From the NCBI GenBank assembly GCA_033807775.1, contig CM066317.1, positions 13,775,370 to 13,839,369 of the forward strand: a stretch of DNA of 64,000 nucleotides, read 5' to 3'. Below are positions 30,660 to 39,654 of the stretch, piece by piece; positions within the stretch are counted from its first letter, which is position 1; the number at the start of each line of letters is the position of its first letter. The position numbers were made by a program, and so were the translations under genes. Under the pieces are notes generated by a model. It was not told the DNA's origin, did not search any database, and saw only the letters and a program-made list of their open reading frames with translations. The stretch comes from Saussurea involucrata (taxonomy: Eukaryota; Streptophyta; Magnoliopsida; Asterales; Asteraceae).

Positions 30660-31080
30660 TGTTCATGCTCCACCGATCTCACATCGGTGGACACCTTCTT
30701 ATCTACTTCTCTCTCTCTCCACCGATCTCTCATCGGTGGACAAATCTATGTGTTAAATCATCTCTATCTCTTTTCCAACACCGAAGTCCAATTTCGGTGA
30801 TAATCTCAAGTATCGATAAAGCGTGTCTACCACCGAAGCCCATTTCGGTGAAAATTTTCAAACTCGGTGAAACTTGTCCACCACCGAAGTCTCAAATCGG
30901 TGGTCATCTCAAATCGGTGGTCATCTCAAATCGGTGAAAACTTTCCACCACCGAAGTCCCATTTCGGTGGTACTATCCAAACCGAACCACCACCGATCGT
31001 CTACCGAACGAACACCGAATCCTCCACCGAAGCTTCACCGAGCCTACACCGATTCACACGGTTCCCAAAGCCCACTTGTG
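30660..31080. repeat. Hairpin array of CACCGA/TCGGTG between pol and ORF3
   Basis: At least six consecutive short inverted repeats: for example CCACCGATCTCACATCGGTGG (21 bases), ACACCGAAGTCC with AATTTCGGTGA, and CACCGAAGTCCC with ATTTCGGTGG. ATCGGTGGTCATCTCAA is repeated in tandem near 30895-30925. From about 30985 only the CACCGA orientation continues. The array occupies the noncoding spacer right after the pol stop. Confidence 0.85.
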
Positions 31081-31215
31081 ACCACTCAATTGCTTTTGCG
31101 TCAGACCCTTCGCCTATCCGCCGCTCCGTGTCCCGATTCCCAATAACCCTTTCACCTCATGAGCCGCATGTCCCCTCTCCCCATACAAAATCATCATCAC
31201 AGTGCCTCATCATTT

Positions 31216-31309
31216 CCCTATATATACATACCTCCCTTCACTTCCTCCCCACTCCTTTCTCACAATTCAAACCTGCAATTCTCTCTTCTCTTTCAAACTT
31301 ATCTCTCTC
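31216..31309 (+). promoter_or_regulatory. Candidate internal promoter and leader of ORF3
   Basis: CTATATATACATACC at about 31218-31232 resembles a TATA box. It is followed by a CT-rich leader of the type common in plant genes (CACTTCCTCCCC, CTCTCTTCTCTTTC) and then ATGG at 31310. This suggests, without proof, that ORF3 has its own transcript. Confidence 0.4.
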
Positions 31310-34300
31310 ATGGCATCCTCACGATATCCAATTCCTACACGTTTTGAAGACCTCCGCTTCAACCAGTGCAATCACGTTGCCCGCCTCGAATCCGATCCCG
31401 CTCATCCCGAGTTCTCTACTATTGCTAAATTTCTGTCTTGCTCTCCTCTTCTTCATGCCTTCACATGCAACCCCAAGATGAGCAAAATGCTCATTGGACA
31501 GTTCTGGCTCACCTCCGTGTACGATCCCTCCAATGAGGCCATTCACGCCTCCATCTTCTCCAATGCCGAAGGTGATCACGACCTCACGTTTGGGGTCGAT
31601 GATGTTCGTCTCGCTCTTAAGATCGACGCCTTTTCCGTCTATGAAGACATGTATTTAGACACCATTCATGAAGACATTGTCCTTACCACCGGTTATGTGC
31701 TCGACGACTCCTCCAAAAGCTCCAAAGGCCCCGGTACTCTTCTTCGCAGCAAAATGGGAGGCATTTGGAATTTCTTCTTTGCCCACGTTATCCATTGCCT
31801 CTCACGCAAAACAAGTGGGCATGATCAATCGCCTTCACACGTCAACAAACTCGCTCATGCCCTCATTTTCCAAAGGAAAGTGGATTTCGCCCAATATTTC
31901 TTCTTAGAGCTTGTCGAGGTCATCAAAACTCCCAAGAAGTGTTACGTCGCTTTTCCCCGCTTCATCTCCATGATCTTACAACACAAACTTTCCAAAGCTT
32001 TGGAAACCGATCGCCGCTCTTCCTCGCCCCGGTTCTCTTATGAATGGTCATCTCCCGTTGTGGGCACCAAAACCCTCAACGTCAAGCCGCTCGCCACCGA
32101 TCGCCCATTACGCCCAGGTATGATTTCCTTCGCCCTATCTCCCGAACTTCATTGGGGTGATGCGGAAATTCCCGGGTTTCGCCACCTGGAAATTCCCGAG
32201 GTCACTCCAAATGTTGTGGTCCCTTCTCCCCGTTCCCGAGTGACGTCGGGTGGCACTCAAAAGAAACGACAAAAGGCCACCGACACCTCCGCTCCCGCTT
32301 CTCGAACCACGTCACCGAGAGATCCCTCGGAGACTTCCCCGGTTCACACCCCTTCTCACAAGCGGAGGCACTCACCTTCCCCTTCGGGATCTCTTCCAAA
32401 GAGGTCTCGGAAACCATCGTCCCAACCGACTCATCCAACCGTCGATTCTCCAAAATCGCCGGTTGTTGAACTTCATCCCTCCGGGCCAAGGGTACCTGCT
32501 ACACACCCCACCGTCTCCTCTGTTGCCTCTCGAAAGGCCTCAGTTACATTTCAGGAGGACCCCCCACATACCTCCCCACTCGACTCTTTGGGTGGTGGAG
32601 ATGACCTCGAGATCTCTCCGCTCGAGGGTTCTGACTTCACACTACACAGCTTTACACCCGATCAGTTTTCGATCGAAGACATTGCACAACCCTCTAAGGG
32701 TTCCCCCCCAATTTCACCCTTTGATTTTTTCGATTTTCTTTTAGCGGACACTGGTTCTCCCCAAACCATCCCGTCCACCGAAGAACATCACACCGAGTCT
32801 CCCTCGTCTTCACACCAATCACCCCCCCGATCACCTACTCCCCCCCGAATGTTACACACCGACGACTTGATACCTTACCTCCATATTCCCATTCCCGAAC
32901 CTGACCCCCACCGACTCCTCTTCCAGTTTCCCGAAATCGGTGGCCAAACTTCCCCGCACATCGACCGCACCTCTACCTTTCTTAAATCTACCATCACCTT
33001 AATCTCCCAAGCCAATTCCCGCATCTCTACCCTCGAGTCTCAGCAACCGCATCTTCTTCTTGATGCCATCACCGAAGCCCTACGCCCCATTCAAGAAAAA
33101 TTATCTACCCTTTCTACCACAGTGGAGTCCCTCTCCAAACCTTCCACCGACTCACCCAGTCCTGAACGTTCCCAGTGGGAAATGGATCTTGGTGACTTTG
33201 CCTTGGTTCCCCATACCACCGAAACGAGTCTGGCCTTCCTACACTCCAAGTTTGATAAGGCCTTCTATGAGTTGGGTTTCAAGTTACCGGCTGTTCCTGA
33301 GGGGGAGAAAACCACGGCTCCACCGAAACTTCCATCCATAAAGAAACTTTCCAGTAACCAGCCTCCACCGAAACCCTCTTCACCGAAATTCTCCTCTCCA
33401 CCGAAATCCTCCTCACCACCGAACCCCTCTTCTCCACCGAAACCCTCCTCACCACCGAAACCCTCTTCTCCACCGAAACCCTCTTCTCCACCGAAACATG
33501 TCTCACTCTCACCGACCCATACTGGCTCCACCGAAGCTCTTGACCTTAATGCATCAGTTGAGGGGGAGCAGTCCAGCAATGCTCCCGAAGACAAAGGAAA
33601 AAGAATTCTTTCGGCCGAAGAATTGGCCAGAGAAGCAAAGAAGAAAAAGGATCTGGCAAGATATGGGGCTCGACCGAAGGACGCTGAAACTCTCAAACTC
33701 AAGCCTGCTTCTCAACCTATCACCACCGAACTTGGCCTCTCTGCTCAAGAAATTGAGGAAGCAAGAATAGCTCAAATCGACTTAGACAAATCCAGAGATC
33801 TGTCTCTCAAAGCTGCCGCAGAAGAAGCTTCAAAAGTCAAGTCCACCGATGCCATCCAAACACAGAAATCGGTGCTCAGTGCCTTGGAACAACAAAAGAA
33901 TGAAGAAATTAATTGGTACAAAAAGACCATGCACCACCGAAGCTATAGGTCACAAATTTCTTCAGTAAAGATTGCCACCTCCAAGGCAAACCCTCAAGAC
34001 ATCAGATTGATTATTAACTGGGAAGATGGTTCTATGAAAAGTGTGAAAGAAAGCCATCTCCAACTCTTCGGTCTCTCGGAATGGTATGAAATCACTCAAC
34101 ACCTTGTCAGGAGTCCAAATCCAAGGAAAGACATCTTTGTCAAATACATTGATGGTCTAATGAATAAGATGAAGGAGATCAAAAGAAAACATAACATCAT
34201 CCTCTCCACCGAAGAAAGAGCCAAACTGCTGTCTCTGAAAGAGAAGATCATCCTCCCCAAAGTCAAAAATCATCCTGACTCAGTCTTCAAGGAAATGGCA

Positions 34301-34576
34301 AGAGAAGGTAAAATCCCGAATGTAAACAATCTTAACCTTACCATTCCCACTTCTGTTCCCTATCCTACCACAACCTTAAGCCTCTCACCAATACCAGGAT
34401 TGTTCTTTAACGACGGTCTCGGTCGTCGGGCATTCTTCAGATTTGCCCAGATGTCCATCGCCGATACTATATTTCTGGAAGGCATTCACAACCTCTTTCC
34501 GAACATCCCCGAAGCTCAACCGTTCTATAGAAACTTACTGGATGAAATCAAGCGCCGTAAAACCTCAAAGAAGTAA
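31310..34576 (+). CDS. Copia ORF3, large protein of unknown function
   Basis: Open frame of 1088 aa from ATG 31310 (MASSRYPIPTRFEDLRF) to TAA. I prefer this start because it has G at +4 and follows a CT-rich leader; the frame is open somewhat further upstream. It occupies the place of the env-like ORF of SIRE-type elements, but I see no signal peptide, no clear membrane segment and no furin-like site. An N-terminal globular part (residues 1-280, with SKMLIGQFWLTSVYDPS and SKMGGIWNFFFAHVIHCLS) is followed by a long Ser/Pro-rich disordered region, a PPKPSS repeat, a Lys/Glu-rich helical part (EELAREAKKKKDLARYG) and a conserved C-terminal domain (RLIINWEDGSMKSVKE, FVKYIDGLMNKMKEI). I cannot assign a function. 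Confidence 0.8.
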   Translation: MASSRYPIPTRFEDLRFNQCNHVARLESDPAHPEFSTIAKFLSCSPLLHAFTCNPKMSKMLIGQFWLTSVYDPSNEAIHASIFSNAEGDHDLTFGVDDVRLALKIDAFSVYEDMYLDTIHEDIVLTTGYVLDDSSKSSKGPGTLLRSKMGGIWNFFFAHVIHCLSRKTSGHDQSPSHVNKLAHALIFQRKVDFAQYFFLELVEVIKTPKKCYVAFPRFISMILQHKLSKALETDRRSSSPRFSYEWSSPVVGTKTLNVKPLATDRPLRPGMISFALSPELHWGDAEIPGFRHLEIPEVTPNVVVPSPRSRVTSGGTQKKRQKATDTSAPASRTTSPRDPSETSPVHTPSHKRRHSPSPSGSLPKRSRKPSSQPTHPTVDSPKSPVVELHPSGPRVPATHPTVSSVASRKASVTFQEDPPHTSPLDSLGGGDDLEISPLEGSDFTLHSFTPDQFSIEDIAQPSKGSPPISPFDFFDFLLADTGSPQTIPSTEEHHTESPSSSHQSPPRSPTPPRMLHTDDLIPYLHIPIPEPDPHRLLFQFPEIGGQTSPHIDRTSTFLKSTITLISQANSRISTLESQQPHLLLDAITEALRPIQEKLSTLSTTVESLSKPSTDSPSPERSQWEMDLGDFALVPHTTETSLAFLHSKFDKAFYELGFKLPAVPEGEKTTAPPKLPSIKKLSSNQPPPKPSSPKFSSPPKSSSPPNPSSPPKPSSPPKPSSPPKPSSPPKHVSLSPTHTGSTEALDLNASVEGEQSSNAPEDKGKRILSAEELAREAKKKKDLARYGARPKDAETLKLKPASQPITTELGLSAQEIEEARIAQIDLDKSRDLSLKAAAEEASKVKSTDAIQTQKSVLSALEQQKNEEINWYKKTMHHRSYRSQISSVKIATSKANPQDIRLIINWEDGSMKSVKESHLQLFGLSEWYEITQHLVRSPNPRKDIFVKYIDGLMNKMKEIKRKHNIILSTEERAKLLSLKEKIILPKVKNHPDSVFKEMAREGKIPNVNNLNLTIPTSVPYPTTTLSLSPIPGLFFNDGLGRRAFFRFAQMSIADTIFLEGIHNLFPNIPEAQPFYRNLLDEIKRRKTSKK

Positions 34577-34863
34577 GTTCTCTCCATTTGGTACTTGTAA
34601 AAGTTAGTTTCTCATTTTGTAAAATTGTACGAGAACTTATCTTAATACAAGTATCTCTATTTGAATTTTATTTCCGTACATACTTTATCTTTCGTTACCT
34701 GTAAATATTGTACATAGTATACATACGCATACAAAAGAAAAAGATCAAAAAGAACAAAAAGAATGGTCTATGTGAAAAGAACCCAAAAGAGTAAAAAGGG
34801 TCAAAAACGCACTTACTTTTATTTACTCTTGAATATTCTAAGATAAGGAGCTCAAATTCAAAT

Positions 34864-34870
34864 AGGGGGA
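34864..34870 (+). promoter_or_regulatory. Polypurine tract
   Basis: AGGGGGA three bases before the right LTR, priming plus-strand synthesis in LTR retrotransposons. An identical tract is at 23554-23560 before the middle LTR, further proof that 20387-23563 is internal element sequence. Confidence 0.9.
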
Positions 34871-34873
34871 GAT

Positions 34874-35910
34874 TGTTGGGTCACCAAGGATTTGAAATTG
34901 ACTCACCGATGTTTTCCCTAAAACTCCTACTTAGAATATTTTAGTTCAGTTCTTTGAATGACTTGTGCAAGATATCAAATGTTCGGTGAAGTCGAAGATC
35001 AACCGAAACCAAGCTTGAAGACTCTCTACTTGTGGAAAATAGAAGATTCTCGGCAACATTCAAACAAGTCATCACCACCGAAATTCCTTGACATTTCGGT
35101 GGCCTTCTCTCCACCGAATTTATAGTACATTTTCGGTGGCCTTCTCGCACCGAAGTGCATGGACAGTTTCGGTGGCCCCATCCACCACCGATGACCCTTT
35201 CGGTGCTCCTCTCACCACCGAAATATACTTGTAATTTCGGTGGTCCTCTCACCACCGAAACATGCTCGCAATTTCGGTGGACTAGTTACCACCGAAACAT
35301 GCTTGCAATTTCGGTGGACTAGTCTTCTTTCCACCGAAGATTTCTCAAATCTCGGTGGAAACCACTTCGGTGCTAAAGGCTCAAGACAGAAGATCATTTA
35401 TTATGGGACAATATCCTCCAGCAGAGAAAAGTGACAGTTTGTCTCTTTATCCACTTTCAGTTAAGGTCCCTATTATCTGCTCAAGCTACTCTGTCTGCAC
35501 CTAGTAAAAAGTGACAAGGACTTCACAGTTCTCCTGAAGTCAACATTATCAGCATATGTGAAGATGACAAGTGTCCCAAGCATTTAATGCTTGGGCACTC
35601 CTTGGCACTATAAAAGGAGAAGTGCTCTTCATGCAATTCTCACGCTTTCAAGAAATTCTCTCAGTGCAAGAAACCTTCTTTTAAGCTTTAAAACTCAATA
35701 GCTTTGCTCTTAGTGTTCTTAGTTGTTTTGTTGTATACTTTGTGTAAGATTGTTAGAATAGTTTATATGTTCTTTTCCGCAACAATCTTAAGTTTTCTGT
35801 GTGTAATTCTTTTGAAAGTTTTTCAAATATAAGAATTAAAATTGTGAAATTTTTGTGTATTGTATTCAACCCCCCTTCTACAATACTTGTTAAGCCATCT
35901 GGGACTAACA
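34874..35910 (+). mobile_element. Copia LTR (right LTR)
   Basis: Starts TGTTGGGTCACC and ends GGGACTAACA. It is 1037 bp. It contains the hairpin array at about 35077-35370 with one unit fewer than the middle LTR, the dyad at 35575-35595 and TATA at 35609-35616. After it comes AGAGGCAACCTCT, non-element DNA that looks like the interior of a Tourist-like MITE. The matching left target duplication is lost with the left end of the tandem. Confidence 0.93.
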
Positions 35911-36157
35911 AGAGGCAACCTCTAAATCGCTAAGAGGTGAATCTTGTTTGGCAAAAAAAAGGATGCCTCTTAATGGTTCTAAAACCCTCCGAATGATTTG
36001 TATCGTGGGTCTCCCTTAACCATTCAGCGCCCCAATTTCATTATGACCGATTACCAAACAACCTTATTTCATTTTGCACTATATCATAAGAGCCTCTTAA
36101 TCATTCTCACCACGTAATCATCTTGCACCAAACCATTCAGAAACTGCCAAACAGCCC
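35911..36157. mobile_element. Tourist-like MITE, target of the copia insertion (left end lost)
   Basis: The right end is TGCCAAACAGCCC followed by TTA (36158-36160). The left part GGCAACCTCTAAATCGCTAAGAGG lacks only the terminal GGGCTGTTT-type bases, so the copia element sits about ten bases inside this element's left end. Internal CTCTTAATGGTT and CATTCAG words repeat in both orientations. Confidence 0.6.
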
Positions 36158-36444
36158 TTAAAATTTGTTAGGAAAATTTATTGAAAATATGTTAATAGTT
36201 GTAAATTTGCCTAATTTTTTGTATGTTTGTCAAATCAGCAAATGGCCAAATGTTCATAGGGTATTCTGGTAATTAGACCATGACCTATGTTTTAATTACT
36301 AATCAAATATCATGCCCCACGTAACAAAATAGAGGAATCTTTTGGATCAAAATCACTGTTGTTAGTATTATCTGGTAATTAATGATTTGCAGTGAGGAAA
36401 TTTAAGATTGAAACCTTGCTTAAGCCAGAAAACTCATAGTCTAC
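36158..36444. other. Noncoding stretch next to the MINDY-like exon
   Basis: AT-rich. I looked here for the downstream exon expected after the MINDY-like exon and saw none. Confidence 0.5.
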
Positions 36445-36577
36445 CTGGGGACCTGTAACAAGCCCTGACTCTCCGCTGGTATTTGGTTGTGGCAAATTGC
36501 GTTGTGGCGGCTGCTGCTGCTGTTGCTGTTGTTCAAATTCTTGTTGCTGAAGAGCTATAGCCAATTGCAGATCAGAG
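36445..36577 (-). pseudogene. Orphan exon resembling the C-terminus of plant MINDY-1/2 deubiquitinase
   Basis: On the minus strand the exon lies between a good acceptor (TTATATGGCAG|C) and donor (CCCCAG|GTAGAC) and reads SDLQLAIALQQQEFEQQQ, then a Gln-rich run and SGESGLVTGPQ. This matches the ubiquitin-interacting-motif-like helix and tail of plant MINDY-1/2 (FAM63) proteases as I know them. The catalytic domain, which should lie upstream (higher coordinates), is not found between 36578 and 38280. It is therefore a fragment, either captured by a transposon or left over from a deleted gene. CAG repeats make the Gln run. Confidence 0.6.
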
Positions 36578-37400
36578 CTGCCATATAACACCAAAAATAT
36601 CTTAAAATCCTGTCTTGATGTAGGTTTCATGCAATCTAGGATCCTTCTAACTTCCAGGATAAATTTCTTGCAGTTTTAAGCAGGCAAGGCTCAAGAAAAA
36701 GAAGAGAAAAATGTAAACCGAAAAAAATGTCAATGGTATTCCATCCAAATTAGTATAACTTTAAAAGCATAATTTCACATGTTAACATTTATTTTCTAGT
36801 CAATTGAACACCATATTTCTCCATCAAGGTACATATCCCATTATCCTATTGGATAAGATCAATTGGGAATAAAAAATCAGAATACCACAAAAGGACATTT
36901 CTAATTCCTCCATCCCATAAAAACTTGCAGCATCTTCCTTTCTGGGATTAACAAATCGTCAAAACGTCTTGCAAGATAAACCACAAAAAGACTATATAGG
37001 ACCCTATTTTACAATGCAAACATGTATATATATAACCCTCGATTGAACGTGTACACAAGCAAAGCATATCAGAAATCAAACTTTTCTTTTCTTTTCTTTG
37101 TTCTTGTTTTGAGGTTGTGATTTAGGGTTTGCAAAAATGTAAACAAACCCACGAAGGAGGAGCGTTTTTAACAGCAAATCGCATTGAATAGAACACATTT
37201 GCAGTGAATAGAGACTTCGGGAGAGATTACCTTTCGGGAGAGACGAGGGCTTGGTGAGACAACGGCGTGGAGCGCCGACGACGACGTGGAGCGCCGACGA
37301 CGGGGTGGCAGGTCGATGGAAGAGGAAAGACGAGGGAGAGGGAGGAGAGGTGGAGAGCGGCGTGGAATATTTTTGACCTAATCGCAGGGACAGGGATGGA
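36578..37400. other. Noncoding stretch with a GC-rich block
   Basis: No gene seen. At 37210-37370 there is a GC-rich block with two tandem copies of GTGGAGCGCCGACGACG, followed by GAGGAAAGACGAGGGAGAGG. It looks like a gene leader or captured fragment on the minus strand, but no start codon and reading frame can be defended. Confidence 0.4.
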
Positions 37401-37571
37401 AAACTTAAAACTGACCCGGGTCAGCCTCTTTTAGGAGCTGGTTCGGTCAGTAATTGGTCAGCTTATAGGTCAGATCTCGGTCAGATCCGGGGACTCGGTA
37501 AACACTCTGACTGCTGACCGAGTCAGATGTGCTGACCGAGTCAGCCCGGTCAGCAGCTAGTAAACAGGCCC
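37400..37571. mobile_element. Right end of a TIR element with GACCGAGTCAG subterminal repeats
   Basis: Ends CTAGTAAACAGGCCC followed by TTA (37572-37574), the complement of a GGGCCTGTTTAC start. Inside it are repeated GGTCAG/CTGACC words, best seen as GCTGACCGAGTCAG repeated about every 25 bases (37518-37555). The left end of this element was not found, so it may be an element that took up the MINDY-like exon or a truncated copy. Confidence 0.6.
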
Positions 37572-37574
37572 TTA

Positions 37575-38281
37575 GTTTTTCCTGATTTTCATTTAAATTT
37601 GACAATTTTCTATCTATAATAATATAATAATATATACTGTTGTATAACTTGATAACTTATTATTTAGGTTATTAATAATTACTAGAAGGGTATTCGCGCA
37701 ATACAACGCGATATATCTTGATTTTAATTGACTAGAAGTCTACTCGTGCAATGCAGCGCGATATATCTCGATTTTAATGTTCTAATTTATTTTAATGTGT
37801 GATTTTGAGAAAAACGGTCATGTTTTTTTTTTATAAATTTGTTTAAAGAATTGTGCTTTTTAAGAAGTTTATGATTTGAGGATTTGAAAGTGGTTAGAGA
37901 TAATGATTAATTAATAAGAGTACACGATTTAAGGATTTGAAGGTTGTTAGAGATAAATATTAATCAAGTAATTAGCATTAAAAACGGTACATAAAGTTTC
38001 AATAGTTGTTTTTAAGAGATTCTAAGTAATTAACATTAAATAGCGGTACATAAAACTTTAAGTGTTGTTTTTAAAAAGTTTTCATAAATTCTTTATAAGC
38101 TAGTATAAATTATTTAGGTTATTAATAAGTATAAGATTTATTGATAACCGAGTACAAATAAATAATAAAATGTGAAGAATTTTGCCACACTATTTTTTCT
38201 AAAATTAAATAAAAAAATTAAAACAAATTCTTTTGTATTTTGACCAAATTATACGATATATGTTATACCATTCCCCTTCTT
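37575..38281. repeat. AT-rich spacer with two short tandem duplications
   Basis: ACTAGAAG, then CGNGCAATNCANCGCGATATAT and CTNGATTTTAAT, occurs at about 37681-37724 and 37731-37777. GATTT(A/G)AGGATTTGAAGGTTGTTAGAGATAA-type and CGGTACATAAA(G/A) units also occur twice (37875-38080). No gene seen. Confidence 0.6.
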
Positions 38282-38289
38282 TTCGTGGG

Positions 38290-38771
38290 TAGGGATGGAA
38301 ACGGGACGGGTATTAGGTAGGTAATGCATCCCCGTCCCCGACCCCGCCTTGACTAATCCCGACGGGTTTGGGGGAGAAAATCCCGGACAGGTACGGGGAA
38401 CCCGTTTACGAAAAAATAAGTTATTTTTAAAGAAAATGAAATTAGCGAGTTTTTAATTTTTAAAACAAATAAATAAACCTCAAGTTTCAAAAACATATAA
38501 TGATATAATCAACCATGTGTAATCATAGTTCATGACAAATTTTAAAGTATAAAATTATCAAACAACGAATAAGAAACTAGTTAAATTATATATAAAAATA
38601 TATATCGGGTATTATTAGGGGCGGGTAATACCATCCCCGACCCCGACCCCGAACCCGCTTCGGGTATGAAAAAAATACATGTCCTCGCCCCGTTACCCGA
38701 TTAGTCGGGGAATCCCCGCCCCATTAGGGGCGGGTACCCGTGGTACCCGACGGGTAAAATGTCCATCACTA
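38290..38771. mobile_element. Non-autonomous hAT element 1
   Basis: Ends TAGGGATGGAAACGGGACGG and GGGTAAAATGTCCATCACTA. Subterminal zones are rich in CCCCGACCCCG and GGGGCGGGTA. The left duplication TTCGTGGG is at 38282-38289; its partner TTCGTGGG is at 39317-39324, beyond hAT element 2, which was inserted into it. No coding capacity. Confidence 0.85.
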
Positions 38772-38778
38772 TTCGTGG

Positions 38779-39315
38779 TAGGGGTGTGCATCGAGCGGGT
38801 CGGGGCGGTTCGGGTGGACAAACCGAAAACTCGATCGGATTTCAGATATGAAAATCAAGACCCAAACTTTAGGTTTCGGATTTCGGATTTCTTCGGGTTC
38901 GGGTTGGTCGGGGTTCGGGTTAATGTCGGTCGGGTTCGGGTATTATTATAATACAAAAAGTATATATAAATTCAATCGATTTTAAGGATTTTTTCAATCA
39001 AACGAGAGATTGATGAAATCGATAATAAGTTTAAAATTTAAAAAACATTTCTACCGACTATAATTTATGATTTTCTAAAGATAATTAGATAAATAAATAT
39101 ATTTATATAATATTTAAAATATATATGTATATTATTTCGGGTTTTCGGACGGGTCGGGTGGCCAATGATCAAACCCGACCCGAACCCAAATATTCCCCCA
39201 AAAAGTCGGGTTTCGGATTTTCGAATTTCGAGGTATTCGGGTATTGCAAAAATACTTTATTTTCGGTTCAGGTTTAGGTTCGGGTTTCAGATTATTCGGG
39301 TTTTGCACGCCCCTA
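38779..39315. mobile_element. Non-autonomous hAT element 2
   Basis: Ends TAGGGGTGTGCATCGAGCGG and TTTTGCACGCCCCTA, flanked by a perfect 8-bp ATTCGTGG (38771-38778 and 39316-39323). Subterminal TTCGGGT/ACCCGAA repeats at both sides. It is a different family from element 1. It ends about 100 bp before the presumed transcription start of the CAF1 gene. Confidence 0.88.
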
Positions 39316-39399
39316 ATTCGTGGGCCATGACGCCATGGAAATGGTCCCTCCTCAGCAGCCTTCACCCAATAAAATAAAACCCAAATTTCCCCTTCTTCT

Positions 39400-39654
39400 C
39401 TTGCATTCGAAACCCTAATTTTTATTTGACTGAGTATTGGATCTTCATCGCAAAGGTTTTGCATTTTGTCAACGATTCATGTTTACATACTTCCTTATCT
39501 CACTTCGTTTGATATTTTATTGAATTATTCTGTACTGATGATGTCTGCTGGCTTGTATATTTTGCAGATCCGAGTCGACTCGGAAGAGGTTTCGTTTAAT
39601 TTCATGTCTGATTCTAGAAATCTGGATAAAAATTCGATATTCCTGTTATGAGAA
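39400..39654 (+). promoter_or_regulatory. CAF1 5' leader, probably spliced
   Basis: A telo-box-like AAACCCTAA lies near 39410-39418. A likely UTR donor CAAAG|GTTTTG (about 39451) and acceptor TTTTGCAG|ATCCG (about 39567) would remove roughly 115 nt before the coding exon. The upstream hAT element limits the native promoter to a short region. Confidence 0.5.

Larger units (their letters stand above)
24639..34873 (+). mobile_element. Ty1/copia (SIRE-like) internal region: gag, pol, ORF3
   Basis: Runs from the PBS to the polypurine tract AGGGGGA (34864-34870). Gene order is gag, protease, integrase, reverse transcriptase, RNase H, then a large extra ORF, the order of copia elements of the SIRE type. 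Three lesions (gag/pro frame change, TAA 27839-27841, frame change near 29107-29125) make this copy unable to produce a continuous polyprotein. Confidence 0.92.

Noticed and set aside
31202..31309. ORF3 extended upstream of ATG 31310
   Set aside because: The upstream part has no ATG start in frame at 31202 (GTG) and reads the TATA-like box and CT-rich leader, so it is more likely untranslated.
31310..34576. Envelope (env-like) gene
   Set aside because: Position fits, but no signal peptide, transmembrane segment or cleavage site is visible, so I did not use that name.
16929..36157. One Harbinger element with ends at 16929 and 36157, split by the copia
   Set aside because: The two ends share only GGGNCNGTTT; subterminal repeats differ (CCGGGTAAG against GAATGGTT), so they belong to different elements.
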